From CAZACZ01 sp964483695 (GTDB lineage Bacteria; Deinococcota; Deinococci; Deinococcales; Trueperaceae), in assembly GCA_964483695.1 (NCBI GenBank), contig CAZACZ010000002.1, positions 1-64,000 of the forward strand: 64,000 nucleotides of DNA, read 5' to 3'. Both the position numbers and the translations under genes were made by a program. This document shows positions 41,667 to 50,942 of the stretch, in pieces (position 1 is the first letter of the stretch; each line of letters opens with the position of its first letter). Under the pieces are notes generated by a model. That model was given only the letters and a program-made list of their open reading frames with translations, was not told the origin of the DNA and did no database searches.

Positions 41667-43888
41667 CGTCCCGCCGGACGCGGTCGTCGCTACTCGCGCT
41701 CTTGCTCTTCGTCGGCTCGACGGCCGCGCACGCCCAACTGGACGCGACGCACGCGGCGCCGCTCGCCCAAGCCCGGGCCGATCTCTCGCGCGCACCGAGG
41801 GCGTCCACCGATGCCGCCTCTCGCGCCAGCCGCGCCCCCTCCCCCGACATGGTGAACGGCCTCTCGCGCCTCGCGCGCACCGAGGGCGAGCGGCTGATCC
41901 TGTCCGTGGCCGGCGGGGAGATCGACTACCTGGTGGGCGTGAACGTGGGCCCCACCGTGCCGGGCACGCAACCGGGCGAGCTCGCGATCCCACGCGAGGT
42001 ATGGCGCCGCTGGATCGCTGCCATCGCGGACGCGGGCTTCCACGCGCTTCGCGTGTACACCGTGCAGATGCCAGTCTTCTACCAGGAGCTTCGCGCGCAC
42101 AACCTGGCGAACCCCGACCGCGCGCTCTACCTGGTGCACGGCGTGTGGCTCGCCCACGACACCTTCCAAGCGACCGAAGACCTCTTCGAACCGGCGCTGC
42201 GGGCGCGCATGCGCCAGGACATCCGCGATGCCGTCGCCGTGGTGCACGGTGACGCGGTGCTTCCGGCACGACGCGGGTACGCCAGCGGCACGTTCGATGC
42301 CGACGTGAGCCCGTGGCTGCTGTCGTGGGCCATCGGGGTGGAGATGGACCCGCTGCTCACCCTCGCCTCGGACCAGCGCAACGCCGACGTCGCGCCGTAC
42401 CGTGGGCGGTACCTCTCGTCCACCGACGACGCATCGCCCACCGAGACCTGGCTGGCCGAGATGCTCGACCTGGTGGCCGGCGCGTCGGCGGAGCGCGGCG
42501 TGACCATGCCGCTGACGTTCACCAACTGGCCCACCACCGACCCGCTGTCGCACCCGACCGAGCCTCTCCCCCACGAGGACCTCGTCGGCATCGACGCCAA
42601 CCACGTGACGGCGCACGCCACCTGGCCGGGCGGGTACTACGCCAGCTACCACGCCTACCCGTACTACCCCGACTTCCAGCGCTACGAGCCCGGCATCGCG
42701 GACTTCGCCTACCAGGGCCGCATCGACCCGTACGCCGGGTACCTCACCAAGCTCCGCCAGCATCACCGCGGCATGCCGGTGGTGGTCCTCGAGACGGGCG
42801 TGCCCGGAGCGCTCGGCTCGGCGCACCATGGGCTGCTCGGACGTGACCAGGGCGGGCACGACGAGCGCACGCAGTTGGCCATCGACGCCGAGCTTCTCGG
42901 CCTGGCCCACGACCTGGGCGTAGCGGGAGGGTTCCTGTTCGCCTGGGCCGACGAGTGGTTCAAGTTCACCTGGAACACCATCGACCTCGAACTGCCGGCC
43001 GACCGGCGTCAGCTGTGGCACAACCCGCTCACCAACGAGTCGTACTTCGGCCTGCTGGCCATCGAGGACGCCCGGCCCGTGCCGCGGATCGGCACCACCG
43101 ACGGCTGGGACGGGGTGCCGTCGCAAGTGATCCACGAGGGCCGCGGCCACGTGCGCGAAGTGCGTGCCACGCACGACAGCGCCTACCTCTACCTGCGCAT
43201 CACCCTCGACCAGCCCGAGGCGTGGCGCGAACTGCCCCTGACGATCGGCTTCGACCTGGTACCGGGCGGCAACGGCGGACTCGCCGGCGTCCCGGGCGTG
43301 GGCGCGGGCGCCGACACGGCGTTGGTCGTGTCGAACGCGGGCGCGTTCGCCTACGTGCGCGCCTCGAACGACGTCAACGACGTCGTCTACGGCGCGGTCT
43401 TCGGCTTCTACCCGGTGGACGACGCCGCGGTCCGCGAGGGTAGCGGCGTGTGGAACCCGCAGCGCCTCATCACCAACCGGCCGTTCCGGTTGCCCGTCTC
43501 GGGCGAGCAGGTACCTGCCGAGTGGTTCGACCTCAACCCGCTGCCGCGCGGCGTGAGCGACCCCGACCATCCCGCCTTCGACAGCCGCACCATCTGGGCG
43601 GCATCGGGCTCGGTGGTCGAACTGCGCTTGCCGCACGCCATGGTGGGGTTCGCCGATCCGTCGTCGCTGCTGGGCCTGGTGGTCGGCGAGGACGGCGCCA
43701 TCGGCACCACGCCGGTGGACCGCATCCGCCTCACCGTCGTGCTCGACGACGAGGTGGTCGAGACCGACTACGGCTGGGACCCATGGAACCGCGTGACGTG
43801 GCGCGAGCGGCCCAAGGCCGGCTTCGACGAGCTGGCGCGGACGGTGCAGCGACTGGCGGAACCTTCGGTGGGCAGCGGAGCGCCGTGA
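41663..43888 (+). CDS. Secreted TIM-barrel-like protein with C-terminal beta-sandwich domain
   Basis: 741 residues. Sec signal near residues 8-25. Residues about 80-450 resemble a glycoside-hydrolase/glycosyltransferase-associated barrel (VVLETGVPG and FLFAWADEWFKFTWN near strands 7-8, with acidic residues that could be catalytic). Residues about 460-720 resemble a carbohydrate-binding or DOMON-like sandwich (SAYLYLRITLDQPE). The exact family could not be named. GTG start overlaps msrC, unusual for an exported protein. Confidence 0.65.
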   Translation: MTSRRTRSSLLALLLFVGSTAAHAQLDATHAAPLAQARADLSRAPRASTDAASRASRAPSPDMVNGLSRLARTEGERLILSVAGGEIDYLVGVNVGPTVPGTQPGELAIPREVWRRWIAAIADAGFHALRVYTVQMPVFYQELRAHNLANPDRALYLVHGVWLAHDTFQATEDLFEPALRARMRQDIRDAVAVVHGDAVLPARRGYASGTFDADVSPWLLSWAIGVEMDPLLTLASDQRNADVAPYRGRYLSSTDDASPTETWLAEMLDLVAGASAERGVTMPLTFTNWPTTDPLSHPTEPLPHEDLVGIDANHVTAHATWPGGYYASYHAYPYYPDFQRYEPGIADFAYQGRIDPYAGYLTKLRQHHRGMPVVVLETGVPGALGSAHHGLLGRDQGGHDERTQLAIDAELLGLAHDLGVAGGFLFAWADEWFKFTWNTIDLELPADRRQLWHNPLTNESYFGLLAIEDARPVPRIGTTDGWDGVPSQVIHEGRGHVREVRATHDSAYLYLRITLDQPEAWRELPLTIGFDLVPGGNGGLAGVPGVGAGADTALVVSNAGAFAYVRASNDVNDVVYGAVFGFYPVDDAAVREGSGVWNPQRLITNRPFRLPVSGEQVPAEWFDLNPLPRGVSDPDHPAFDSRTIWAASGSVVELRLPHAMVGFADPSSLLGLVVGEDGAIGTTPVDRIRLTVVLDDEVVETDYGWDPWNRVTWRERPKAGFDELARTVQRLAEPSVGSGAP

Positions 43889-43954
43889 CGATCGGCGGCG
43901 GGTAGCGCCCTCTCCTGCGCGAGGTGCTGCCTCGGGGCGCGCACGATGGTGGGA

Positions 43955-45352
43955 TCAGGCTCGAGCTTCGTCCGCAGCGACCGTCTCCACGCCGCCTCGA
44001 TCTTCCGCCGCGACATGGTCGGGCAGCAGGGTCTCGACGTGGCGCACGCGGGGCGAGAGGTACCCGACGACGCCAAGGGCCACCATCGCGACGCCCGAGA
44101 ACACCACCATCACGGCCATCCCCGCGCCCGGTCCGGTGCCCACCATCCAGCCCAGCTTGCCGGCCCACGGTCCGTCCGCCGCCAACGCCGGTTCGAGCCA
44201 ACGGTCGGCCAGCGGACCGGCCGAGAGGGTGGCAAGCGGCACCGCCAACTGGGCGATCACCTTGCGGGCGGCGAAGACCTTCCCCTGCACGTCGGGAGCC
44301 ACCTTCGACTGCCAGATCGCTTGGTTCGAACCGTTCACCAGCGGCAGGAACGCGGTGATCAGGAACGCCGCCGGCAGCCACGCCGCCACGGACCGCCCCA
44401 GGCCGAGCGGCACCGTGCCGAGCACGCCGCTCGCGATCAGGCCGAGGAGCACCCCGTGGATCCTGCGCTTCGGGCCGCCCCACAGGCTCAGTGCCAGGCC
44501 CCCCACCAGGCCGCCAACTCCGAACGCCGACTGCACGCTGGCGAGGGCGATCTGGTCATCGCCGGTGCGCGCAAGGACCATGGCCGGCGTCACGACCGTG
44601 CCGAAGGTCGCGGTGAGGTTGACGCCGAGGTAGATGAGCTGCAACCGCAGCAAGCTCGGCTTGGCCAGGATGTACCGCAGGCCGAAGAGCGACTCGTTCC
44701 ACAGTCCCGTACGGCTGGCCGCGCCCTCCGCGCTGGTCGCGGGTTGCGGGATCGGCACCAGCGCGAGCGTCACGAGTGCCACCACGAACGTCACGATGTC
44801 GATGGCGAAGACCGCGCCGATGCCGACGACGGCCAGGGCCAACCCGGCCAGGACCGGGGCGCCGATGGTGGCGATCGAGTCCGCCAACGACCACATCCCG
44901 CTGGCGCGCGCGTAGTGCTCCTTGCGCACCATGGTGGCGATCGCCGCCGAGGTGGCGGGGAACTGGAACGCTCCGAACGCGCCGGTCCAAGCGCCCAGCA
45001 GGTACAGGTGCCAGATGGCCAAGTCGCCGGCGGCGTAGAGCGCCAGCATGGCGATGGTGGCGACGCCGGCCCCCAAGTCCGACAACGCCATCACCAGCTT
45101 GCGGTTCCAGCGGTCCACCAAGGCGCCCGCCAACGGGCTCAAGAGCACCGAGGGGGCGAAGGTGAAGAAGCCGACCAGCGCCAGCGTGGTGGCCTGACCC
45201 GTCTCCTGCCACGCCCAGATGGTGATGGCGAACTGGGTCATGCCCGAGCCGAGCAGCGACACCAGTTGGCCAGTCCAGACCAGCGAGAATCCGCGCATCC
45301 CGCCTAGGCGCGAGGCCCGAGCGTGTGTCACCGCCGGGGGCCTCGTAGCCAT
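43955..45352 (-). CDS. MFS family exporter (MFS_3 type)
   Basis: 465 residues, about 12 helices. The domain begins around GFSLVWTGQLVSLLGSGMTQF, as in enterobactin/macrolide efflux-type exporters, with the A-loop DRWNRKLVMALSDLG. Start at ATG 45352 (MATRPP) chosen for length; a later ATG at 45298 is possible and neither has a strong ribosome site. Its substrate is unknown. Confidence 0.88.
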   Translation of the reverse strand: MATRPPAVTHARASRLGGMRGFSLVWTGQLVSLLGSGMTQFAITIWAWQETGQATTLALVGFFTFAPSVLLSPLAGALVDRWNRKLVMALSDLGAGVATIAMLALYAAGDLAIWHLYLLGAWTGAFGAFQFPATSAAIATMVRKEHYARASGMWSLADSIATIGAPVLAGLALAVVGIGAVFAIDIVTFVVALVTLALVPIPQPATSAEGAASRTGLWNESLFGLRYILAKPSLLRLQLIYLGVNLTATFGTVVTPAMVLARTGDDQIALASVQSAFGVGGLVGGLALSLWGGPKRRIHGVLLGLIASGVLGTVPLGLGRSVAAWLPAAFLITAFLPLVNGSNQAIWQSKVAPDVQGKVFAARKVIAQLAVPLATLSAGPLADRWLEPALAADGPWAGKLGWMVGTGPGAGMAVMVVFSGVAMVALGVVGYLSPRVRHVETLLPDHVAAEDRGGVETVAADEARA

Positions 45353-45536
45353 CCAACGGTGGGACGCGGGTTCGCGAACGGTGCACGGAGCGACGCAACG
45401 ACATGGACCACAGGACAAGCCTGCCTACTGCCGAACACGGCGAGAGATGCGCGAGTCTACCACCGCCCATGTGCTTCTGAACCGGCTGCGCTGCCGTCTG
45501 TGACGGGGATCGGGCCAAGCCGTGCAGCGCGTGCCG

Positions 45537-45542
45537 TACCAT
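45537..45542 (+). promoter_or_regulatory. Candidate leaderless -10 box (DUF4139 gene)
   Basis: TACCAT, 6 bases before the ATG at 45549. Confidence 0.5.
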
Positions 45543-45548
45543 CCTGGT

Positions 45549-47669
45549 ATGACCCAGCGTGTCGATCGTTCCCTCCGGTACGCACGTGGCTTGGCGCTCG
45601 CGGCCGTCCTGACGCTGGCGCCGAACGTCGCGGGGGCGCAGGCCGCGGCCGCGCAAGACGCCTCCCCCGCCGACCTCCCCATCACCCGGGTGGTGCTGTT
45701 CACCAACGGCGTGGGCTACTTCGAACATGAGGGTGTCGTCTCCGACACCCAGGAACTCACGCTCGACGTGCCGGTCGAGCAGATGGACGACCTGCTGCAG
45801 AGCCTGGTGGTCCAGGACTTCGGCGGCGGCAGCATCCGACCCGTGCGCTACGGCTCGCGCGATCCGTTGGCGCGCATCCTCGACGGGTACGACATCGACC
45901 TATCCGGCAACCCGACGCTGATCGAGCTCCTCGGCCAGGCGCGCGGCGAGCGCGTTCGGCTGGCGGCCACCCAAGACCTCGAAGGCACCATCGTCGGGGT
46001 GGAGCGCGTGACGCTGGTGGACGCGGAGCCGCGCGCCTACATGACGCTCCTCACCAGCACCGGCCTGCGGCGCGTGGCGCTCGACGAGGTGCGCGAGATC
46101 ACCTTCGAGAACGAGGCCCTGCGCGCCCAGATCGACGCCGCGCTCGCCGCCATCGCCCAGTACCGCGCCGGCGACGAGACGCCGGTGCGCCTGCGCTTCG
46201 AAGGCCAGGGCGAACGCCGCGTGAAGATCGGCTACGTACGCGAGATGCCGGTGTGGAAGACGAGCTACCGCCTGGTGCTGGACGGCGACGGGAACGCCGA
46301 CCTGCAAGGTTGGGCGATCTTCGACAACCCCACCGACCTCGACCTCGAGGACGTCCACGTGGCGTTCGTGGCGGGCCAGCCGATCTCGTTCATCACCAGC
46401 CTGTACGAGCCGGTGTACGTCACGCGGCAGCGGGTCGCCGTGAGCGTCGCGGCCAGCATCGTACCGGGCGCCGACTCGGGCCAGTTCGCTCCGTCGGCGC
46501 AGATCGACGGTCGCGGCGGCGCGCCGGCGATGGCGATGGAGTCGGCGGCCGACGCCGTGTTCGGCGCGGTGGCGGCGGCACCTCGTCTGGCCGAAGCGGG
46601 GGTGGAGGCGATGGCCTCCGGCGTGGCGTTCGGCGCCACCTTCGCCTACGTCGTCGACGAGCCGGTGTCGGTGGGCCGCCACGAGTCGGCCATGGTACCG
46701 ATCGTGGTGGCGCCGATCGAGGCACGCCAACTGTCGCTGTTCGACCCCGGCGTGCTTCCCGCCAACCCGCTCCACGCCGTGCGCCTGGTGAACGACACCG
46801 GGCTGCATCTCGCGGCCGGGACGGTGACGGTGTTCGACGAAGGCGGCTTCGTCGGGACGGCGTTGCTGGCCGACCTGGTGCCGGGCGACGAGCGGGTGCT
46901 CAGCTACGCCGTCGACCTCGACCTCGCGCTCGACACCAGCGACGTGCGTTCCACCGAGCAGCTCACGGCCGCCGCGATCCGCGGCGGGTTCTTGGAGGTC
47001 CAGCAGCTACGCCGCATGACGGCCCGCGTGCAGATCGAGCCGCGCGGCGAGGTGAACCGCTTCCTGGTGGTCGAGGTGCCGCGCCAGAGTGGCTTCGAGG
47101 TGGTCGCGCCGACGCCGGCGCCCCCCACCACCGCTACGGCGTACCGTTTCGGCGTGGCCGTCGTCACCGGCGACGGCGGGGCGCCGTCGGGCGACGGCGA
47201 GGCGCCGTCGGACGACGCGGTGCCCACGCACCTCACCTGCCGAGCGGGCGACGCCTGCGTGCTGGAAGTGGTGCTCGAGCGCGTGGACACCCAACGGTTG
47301 GTCATCGCCAACGTCACCAGCGACCAGATCGTGGCCTACCTCGAGAACGTCACCTTGTCGGCCGAGGACCGCGCCACGCTCCAACGCATCTACGAGCTGC
47401 AGCGCGAGATCGCCGGCCTGGACCGGGGGGTGGCGGACGCGCAGCGCCGCATCGACGCGATCTACCAGGAACAGAACCGCATCCGCCAGAACATGGCGGC
47501 GCTCGACCGGACCTCCGACCTGTACCGCCGCTACGTCGGCCAGCTCGACGAGCAGGAGGACGAACTGGCGGCGCTGAGCGCCCAGGTCGAAGAGCTCCTG
47601 AGCGAACGCGGTGACGTCCAGCAGGAACTCGACGACCTGGTCCAGGGGTTGGCCGGCCAAGGCGGCTGA
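45549..47669 (+). CDS. DUF4139 (MuiA-like) secreted protein with C-terminal coiled coil
   Basis: 706 residues. Signal peptide about 6-31. The family pattern starts at ITRVVLFTNGVGYFEHEG and recurs at MPVWKTSYRLVLD; DUF4139 covers about 185-570. The last 110 residues are a heptad-rich coiled coil (ELQREIAGLDRGVADAQRRI). Function not established; possibly an envelope factor. Start picked for the TACCAT box. Confidence 0.8.
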   Translation: MTQRVDRSLRYARGLALAAVLTLAPNVAGAQAAAAQDASPADLPITRVVLFTNGVGYFEHEGVVSDTQELTLDVPVEQMDDLLQSLVVQDFGGGSIRPVRYGSRDPLARILDGYDIDLSGNPTLIELLGQARGERVRLAATQDLEGTIVGVERVTLVDAEPRAYMTLLTSTGLRRVALDEVREITFENEALRAQIDAALAAIAQYRAGDETPVRLRFEGQGERRVKIGYVREMPVWKTSYRLVLDGDGNADLQGWAIFDNPTDLDLEDVHVAFVAGQPISFITSLYEPVYVTRQRVAVSVAASIVPGADSGQFAPSAQIDGRGGAPAMAMESAADAVFGAVAAAPRLAEAGVEAMASGVAFGATFAYVVDEPVSVGRHESAMVPIVVAPIEARQLSLFDPGVLPANPLHAVRLVNDTGLHLAAGTVTVFDEGGFVGTALLADLVPGDERVLSYAVDLDLALDTSDVRSTEQLTAAAIRGGFLEVQQLRRMTARVQIEPRGEVNRFLVVEVPRQSGFEVVAPTPAPPTTATAYRFGVAVVTGDGGAPSGDGEAPSDDAVPTHLTCRAGDACVLEVVLERVDTQRLVIANVTSDQIVAYLENVTLSAEDRATLQRIYELQREIAGLDRGVADAQRRIDAIYQEQNRIRQNMAALDRTSDLYRRYVGQLDEQEDELAALSAQVEELLSERGDVQQELDDLVQGLAGQGG

Positions 47670-47692
47670 CGCCGTGCCGGCCGAACCGCGAG

Positions 47693-47698
47693 TACGCT
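47693..47698 (+). promoter_or_regulatory. Candidate leaderless -10 box (GreA-like gene)
   Basis: TACGCT, 6 bases before the ATG. Confidence 0.5.
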
Positions 47699-47704
47699 GA
47701 CGCC

Positions 47705-48292
47705 ATGAGCCGCGCGTTCGTCAAGGACGACGCCGACCACGAGCAGGTGGTGGTGCCGCACCGCGCCCCGTTGCCGGCGGGCGTGCCGAACCTCGTCACG
47801 CCCGCCGGCCTGGCGGAGCTGAAGCGCGAGCACGCGCAGCTGCTCTCCGAGCGCAGCGCGTTGCAGAGCGCGCGCGCCAACGCGCCCGAGACGCTCAGGC
47901 GCCTGACGGCGCTGGCCGAGGAGCTCGACGCGCTGGAGGAGCGGCTCGCGTCGGCCGAGGTGGTGCCCACCCCGCCCGCCGGCACGCGCGAGGTGCGGCT
48001 CGGCGCCACCGTGACCGTGCGCGACCTCGGGCCGGCCGGCCGCGGCGCGCCTCCCGGCGGCGGCCTCGAGCGCTTCACCATCGTGGGCGTCGACCAAGCC
48101 GACCCGCTCGAGGGGCGCGTCGCGTTCCCCGCGCCGGCGGCCCAAGCGTTGCTCGGCCGGAGCGTCGGCGACGAGGTGCGCGTCGAGGCCGGCGACACCG
48201 TGCGCCACCTCCGCATCGAGGCGGTGGCGTACCAGCAGGCAGGCGAGGGGTCCTCCGCCGCCGACGGCTCCCGCGACGAGCCCGACGCCTAA
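47705..48292 (+). CDS. GreA/GreB-like transcription elongation factor
   Basis: 195 residues. An N-terminal coiled-coil stem (VTPAGLAELKREHAQLL, length similar to GreA) and a C-terminal FKBP-like domain with LGRSVGDEVRVEAGD. The coil tip normally has an acidic pair; it was not clearly identified, so cleavage activity is uncertain. The C-terminal tail is Ser/Gly/Asp-rich. It is 8 bases from hypF, so likely co-transcribed. Confidence 0.82.
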   Translation: MSRAFVKDDADHEQVVVPHRAPLPAGVPNLVTPAGLAELKREHAQLLSERSALQSARANAPETLRRLTALAEELDALEERLASAEVVPTPPAGTREVRLGATVTVRDLGPAGRGAPPGGGLERFTIVGVDQADPLEGRVAFPAPAAQALLGRSVGDEVRVEAGDTVRHLRIEAVAYQQAGEGSSAADGSRDEPDA

Positions 48293-48300
48293 GGGACCGC

Positions 48301-50724
48301 GTGCGCACCGACTCTCGCCACGACGCAGCCGCACCCGAAGCTGGCGCATCCGGCGGTGACGCGCCGGCCGTCGAGGCGACCGGCGAGGCGGCAGGCGACG
48401 CCTGGGCGCACGCCCGCGTACGTGTGCGCGGGGTGGTGCAAGGCGTCGGCTTCCGACCGTTCGTCTACCGCATCGCCCACGAAGACCGCCTCGCCGGCTG
48501 GGTCACGAACGACACCGATGGCGTGCTGATCGACGTGCAGGGTGCTGCGGCGGCCGTCGAGCGCTTCTGCAGGCGCCTGCGCGACGAGCCGCCGCCGGCC
48601 GCCCGGGTGGACGCCGTCGAGGTCGAGGCGCTCGAGCCTGCCGTCGCAGCCGACGCGATCGGCACGGCTCCCGGGGGCGCAGCCGCCGCCCCACGCTTCG
48701 TCATCGCCGAGAGCCGCGCAGGGGGGCAGATCACCACCCTGGTGTCGCCCGACCTGCCGGTCTGCGACGACTGCCTTCGCGAGATGCGCGACCCGACCGA
48801 CCGGCGCTACCGCTACCCGTTCATCAACTGCACCAACTGCGGGCCGCGCTACTCGATCATCGCCGACCTCCCCTACGACCGGCCCAACACCACCATGCGC
48901 GGCTTCACCTTGTGCGAAGCGTGCGCGACCGAGTACCACGACCCCGCCGACCGGCGCTTCCACGCCCAACCGGTGGCGTGCCCGGTCTGCGGCCCGGAAC
49001 TCGTGCTGCTGGACGCCGAAGGGGCCGAACTCGCGCGTGCGGAGGGGGTGGTGGAGCGCGCCGCCGCGCTCCTGGCCGACGGCTGCATCCTGGCGGTGAA
49101 AGGCCTCGGCGGGTACCACCTGGCGTGCGACGCCGCCGACGCCCGGGCGGTGGCGGCGCTGCGGACACGCAAGTTCCGCAAGGAGAAGCCGTTCGCGGTG
49201 ATGGCGGCGGACGTAGCCGCGCTCGACGGCGCGGTGGTGCTCTCCGACGTCGACCGGGCGCTGCTCACCGGTCGCGAACGCCCGGTGGTGCTGGCCCCCA
49301 AGGGGTCGCGACCCCTGCCCGACGGCCTGGCGCCCGGCCTGGTCGACCTCGGCGTGATGTTGCCGTACACGCCGCTGCAGCACCTCCTGTTCGACGCCGG
49401 CGCGCCGCGGCTGCTGGTGATGACCAGCGCCAACCGCAGTTCCGAGCCGATCGCGTACCGCGACGACGAGGCGAAGGAGCGGCTGCGTGGCATCGCCGAC
49501 GCCTTCGTGGTCGGCACGCGCCCGATCGAGCGGCGCGTCGACGACTCGGTGGCCACCACCATGGCGGGGCGCCCGGCGGTGATGCGGCGGGCGCGCGGCT
49601 ACGCCCCCGCCCCGGTGGCGCGCAGCGACCGCTACGCCGCCCCGATCCTGGGGCTCGGCGCCGGCTTGAAGAACACCATCACCCTGGCCACCGCGGGCCA
49701 GGCGTTCACCAGCCAGCACCTCGGAGACCTCGAGCACTACGACGCGTACGTGGCGTTCGAAGAGACGGTGCGCGACCTAGCACGCCTGTACCACGTGGAC
49801 CCGGAGCGCGCGACGGTGGTCGTCGACCTGCATCCCGACTACCCCTCCACCCGCTTCGGGGAGCGGCTAGCGCCGTCACCTACGCGCGTTCAGCACCACC
49901 AGGCGCACGTCGCTTCGGTGCTGGCGGAGCGCGAGGCGTTCGAGACGCGCGTGCTCGGGTTCGCGTTCGACGGCGCCGGGCTCGGCGACGACGGCACCAT
50001 CTGGGGTGGCGAGGTCTTCCACGGTTCGCTGACGGAAGGGTTCGCCCGGGTGGCGCACCTCGCGGCCGCGGCCTTGCCCGGCGGTGACGCCGCGGCACGC
50101 AACCCCGTCCAGGCCGCGGTCGGCTTCCTCCACGCCCTTCCCGCGGAGCGTTGGCAGACGCGCCTACCGGAGCTGCCCGTACGCGTGGCCAGCGGCATGA
50201 TCGCCAGCCGCACCAACACCCCGGCCACCACCAGCGTCGGCCGCCTGTTCGACACCGTCGCGGCGCTGTGCGGCTTCCACCGGCCGATGAGCTACGAGGG
50301 GCAGGCGGCGATGTGGCTCGAAGGCTTGGCGCGTGCCGAGGCCGCGTCCGCCGACGGCGCAGGCGCGGGCCGACGAAGCGCGTACCCGCTCCCCTTCGAC
50401 GGCCGCTCCTTCGACCATGCACGCTTGCTGGACGCCGTGCTCGACGACCTCGATGCCGGAGCGCCGCCCGGCCGCGTGGCGCTTCGCTTCCACCTGGCGG
50501 TGGCCGCCGCGGTGGCCGAGGCCGCCGCGAGGCTGCACGACGACCACCCGGCCCAGGCGGTAGTGCTGTCCGGCGGGGTGTGGCAGAACCGCCTGCTGTT
50601 CGAACGCACCCACGCCCTCCTCGAGCGCGGCGGGTTCGACGTGTGGTGGAACCAGCGCGTGCCGCTGGGGGACGGCGGGATCTCGCTCGGGCAGGTCGCT
50701 TGGGCGGCCGCGCGGCGCACCTGA
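48301..50724 (+). CDS. hypF: Carbamoyltransferase HypF
   Basis: 807 residues. Domain order: acylphosphatase-like RVRGVVQGVGFRPFVYR (about 41-57), two zinc fingers (CDDCLREMRD ... CTNCGPRYS; CEACATEYHD ... CPVCGPEL), YrdC-like domain, then Kae1-like domain with HHQAHVASV and GFAFDGAGLGDDG. It makes carbamoyl-adenylate and transfers carbamoyl to HypE. GTG start; 35 extra N-terminal residues are Ala/Gly-rich and probably disordered. Sits away from hypABCDE. Confidence 0.95.
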   Translation: MRTDSRHDAAAPEAGASGGDAPAVEATGEAAGDAWAHARVRVRGVVQGVGFRPFVYRIAHEDRLAGWVTNDTDGVLIDVQGAAAAVERFCRRLRDEPPPAARVDAVEVEALEPAVAADAIGTAPGGAAAAPRFVIAESRAGGQITTLVSPDLPVCDDCLREMRDPTDRRYRYPFINCTNCGPRYSIIADLPYDRPNTTMRGFTLCEACATEYHDPADRRFHAQPVACPVCGPELVLLDAEGAELARAEGVVERAAALLADGCILAVKGLGGYHLACDAADARAVAALRTRKFRKEKPFAVMAADVAALDGAVVLSDVDRALLTGRERPVVLAPKGSRPLPDGLAPGLVDLGVMLPYTPLQHLLFDAGAPRLLVMTSANRSSEPIAYRDDEAKERLRGIADAFVVGTRPIERRVDDSVATTMAGRPAVMRRARGYAPAPVARSDRYAAPILGLGAGLKNTITLATAGQAFTSQHLGDLEHYDAYVAFEETVRDLARLYHVDPERATVVVDLHPDYPSTRFGERLAPSPTRVQHHQAHVASVLAEREAFETRVLGFAFDGAGLGDDGTIWGGEVFHGSLTEGFARVAHLAAAALPGGDAAARNPVQAAVGFLHALPAERWQTRLPELPVRVASGMIASRTNTPATTSVGRLFDTVAALCGFHRPMSYEGQAAMWLEGLARAEAASADGAGAGRRSAYPLPFDGRSFDHARLLDAVLDDLDAGAPPGRVALRFHLAVAAAVAEAAARLHDDHPAQAVVLSGGVWQNRLLFERTHALLERGGFDVWWNQRVPLGDGGISLGQVAWAAARRT

Positions 50725-50942
50725 GCGTCGGCCGGCGCACCGTCCACACGCACCGCACCGCCGCCGGCATGGTGCGCGCCTAGATCGCCTCGGGCAACGC
50801 GTCCGGCACCCCGCCTCGAGGGACGTTCCACCCTGGCCGATTGCGACGTCGGCCCACATACTGGCCGGGAACCACGGCCCGTCGCCTCGCGCGGCGAACG
50901 GGTCCTCGCGCAGCACGGCACCCGTGGCGGAAGGGTGTCGTG

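Noticed and set aside
43889..43954. Terminator between the barrel protein and the MFS gene
   Set aside because: Short GC-rich pairings only; no convincing hairpin.
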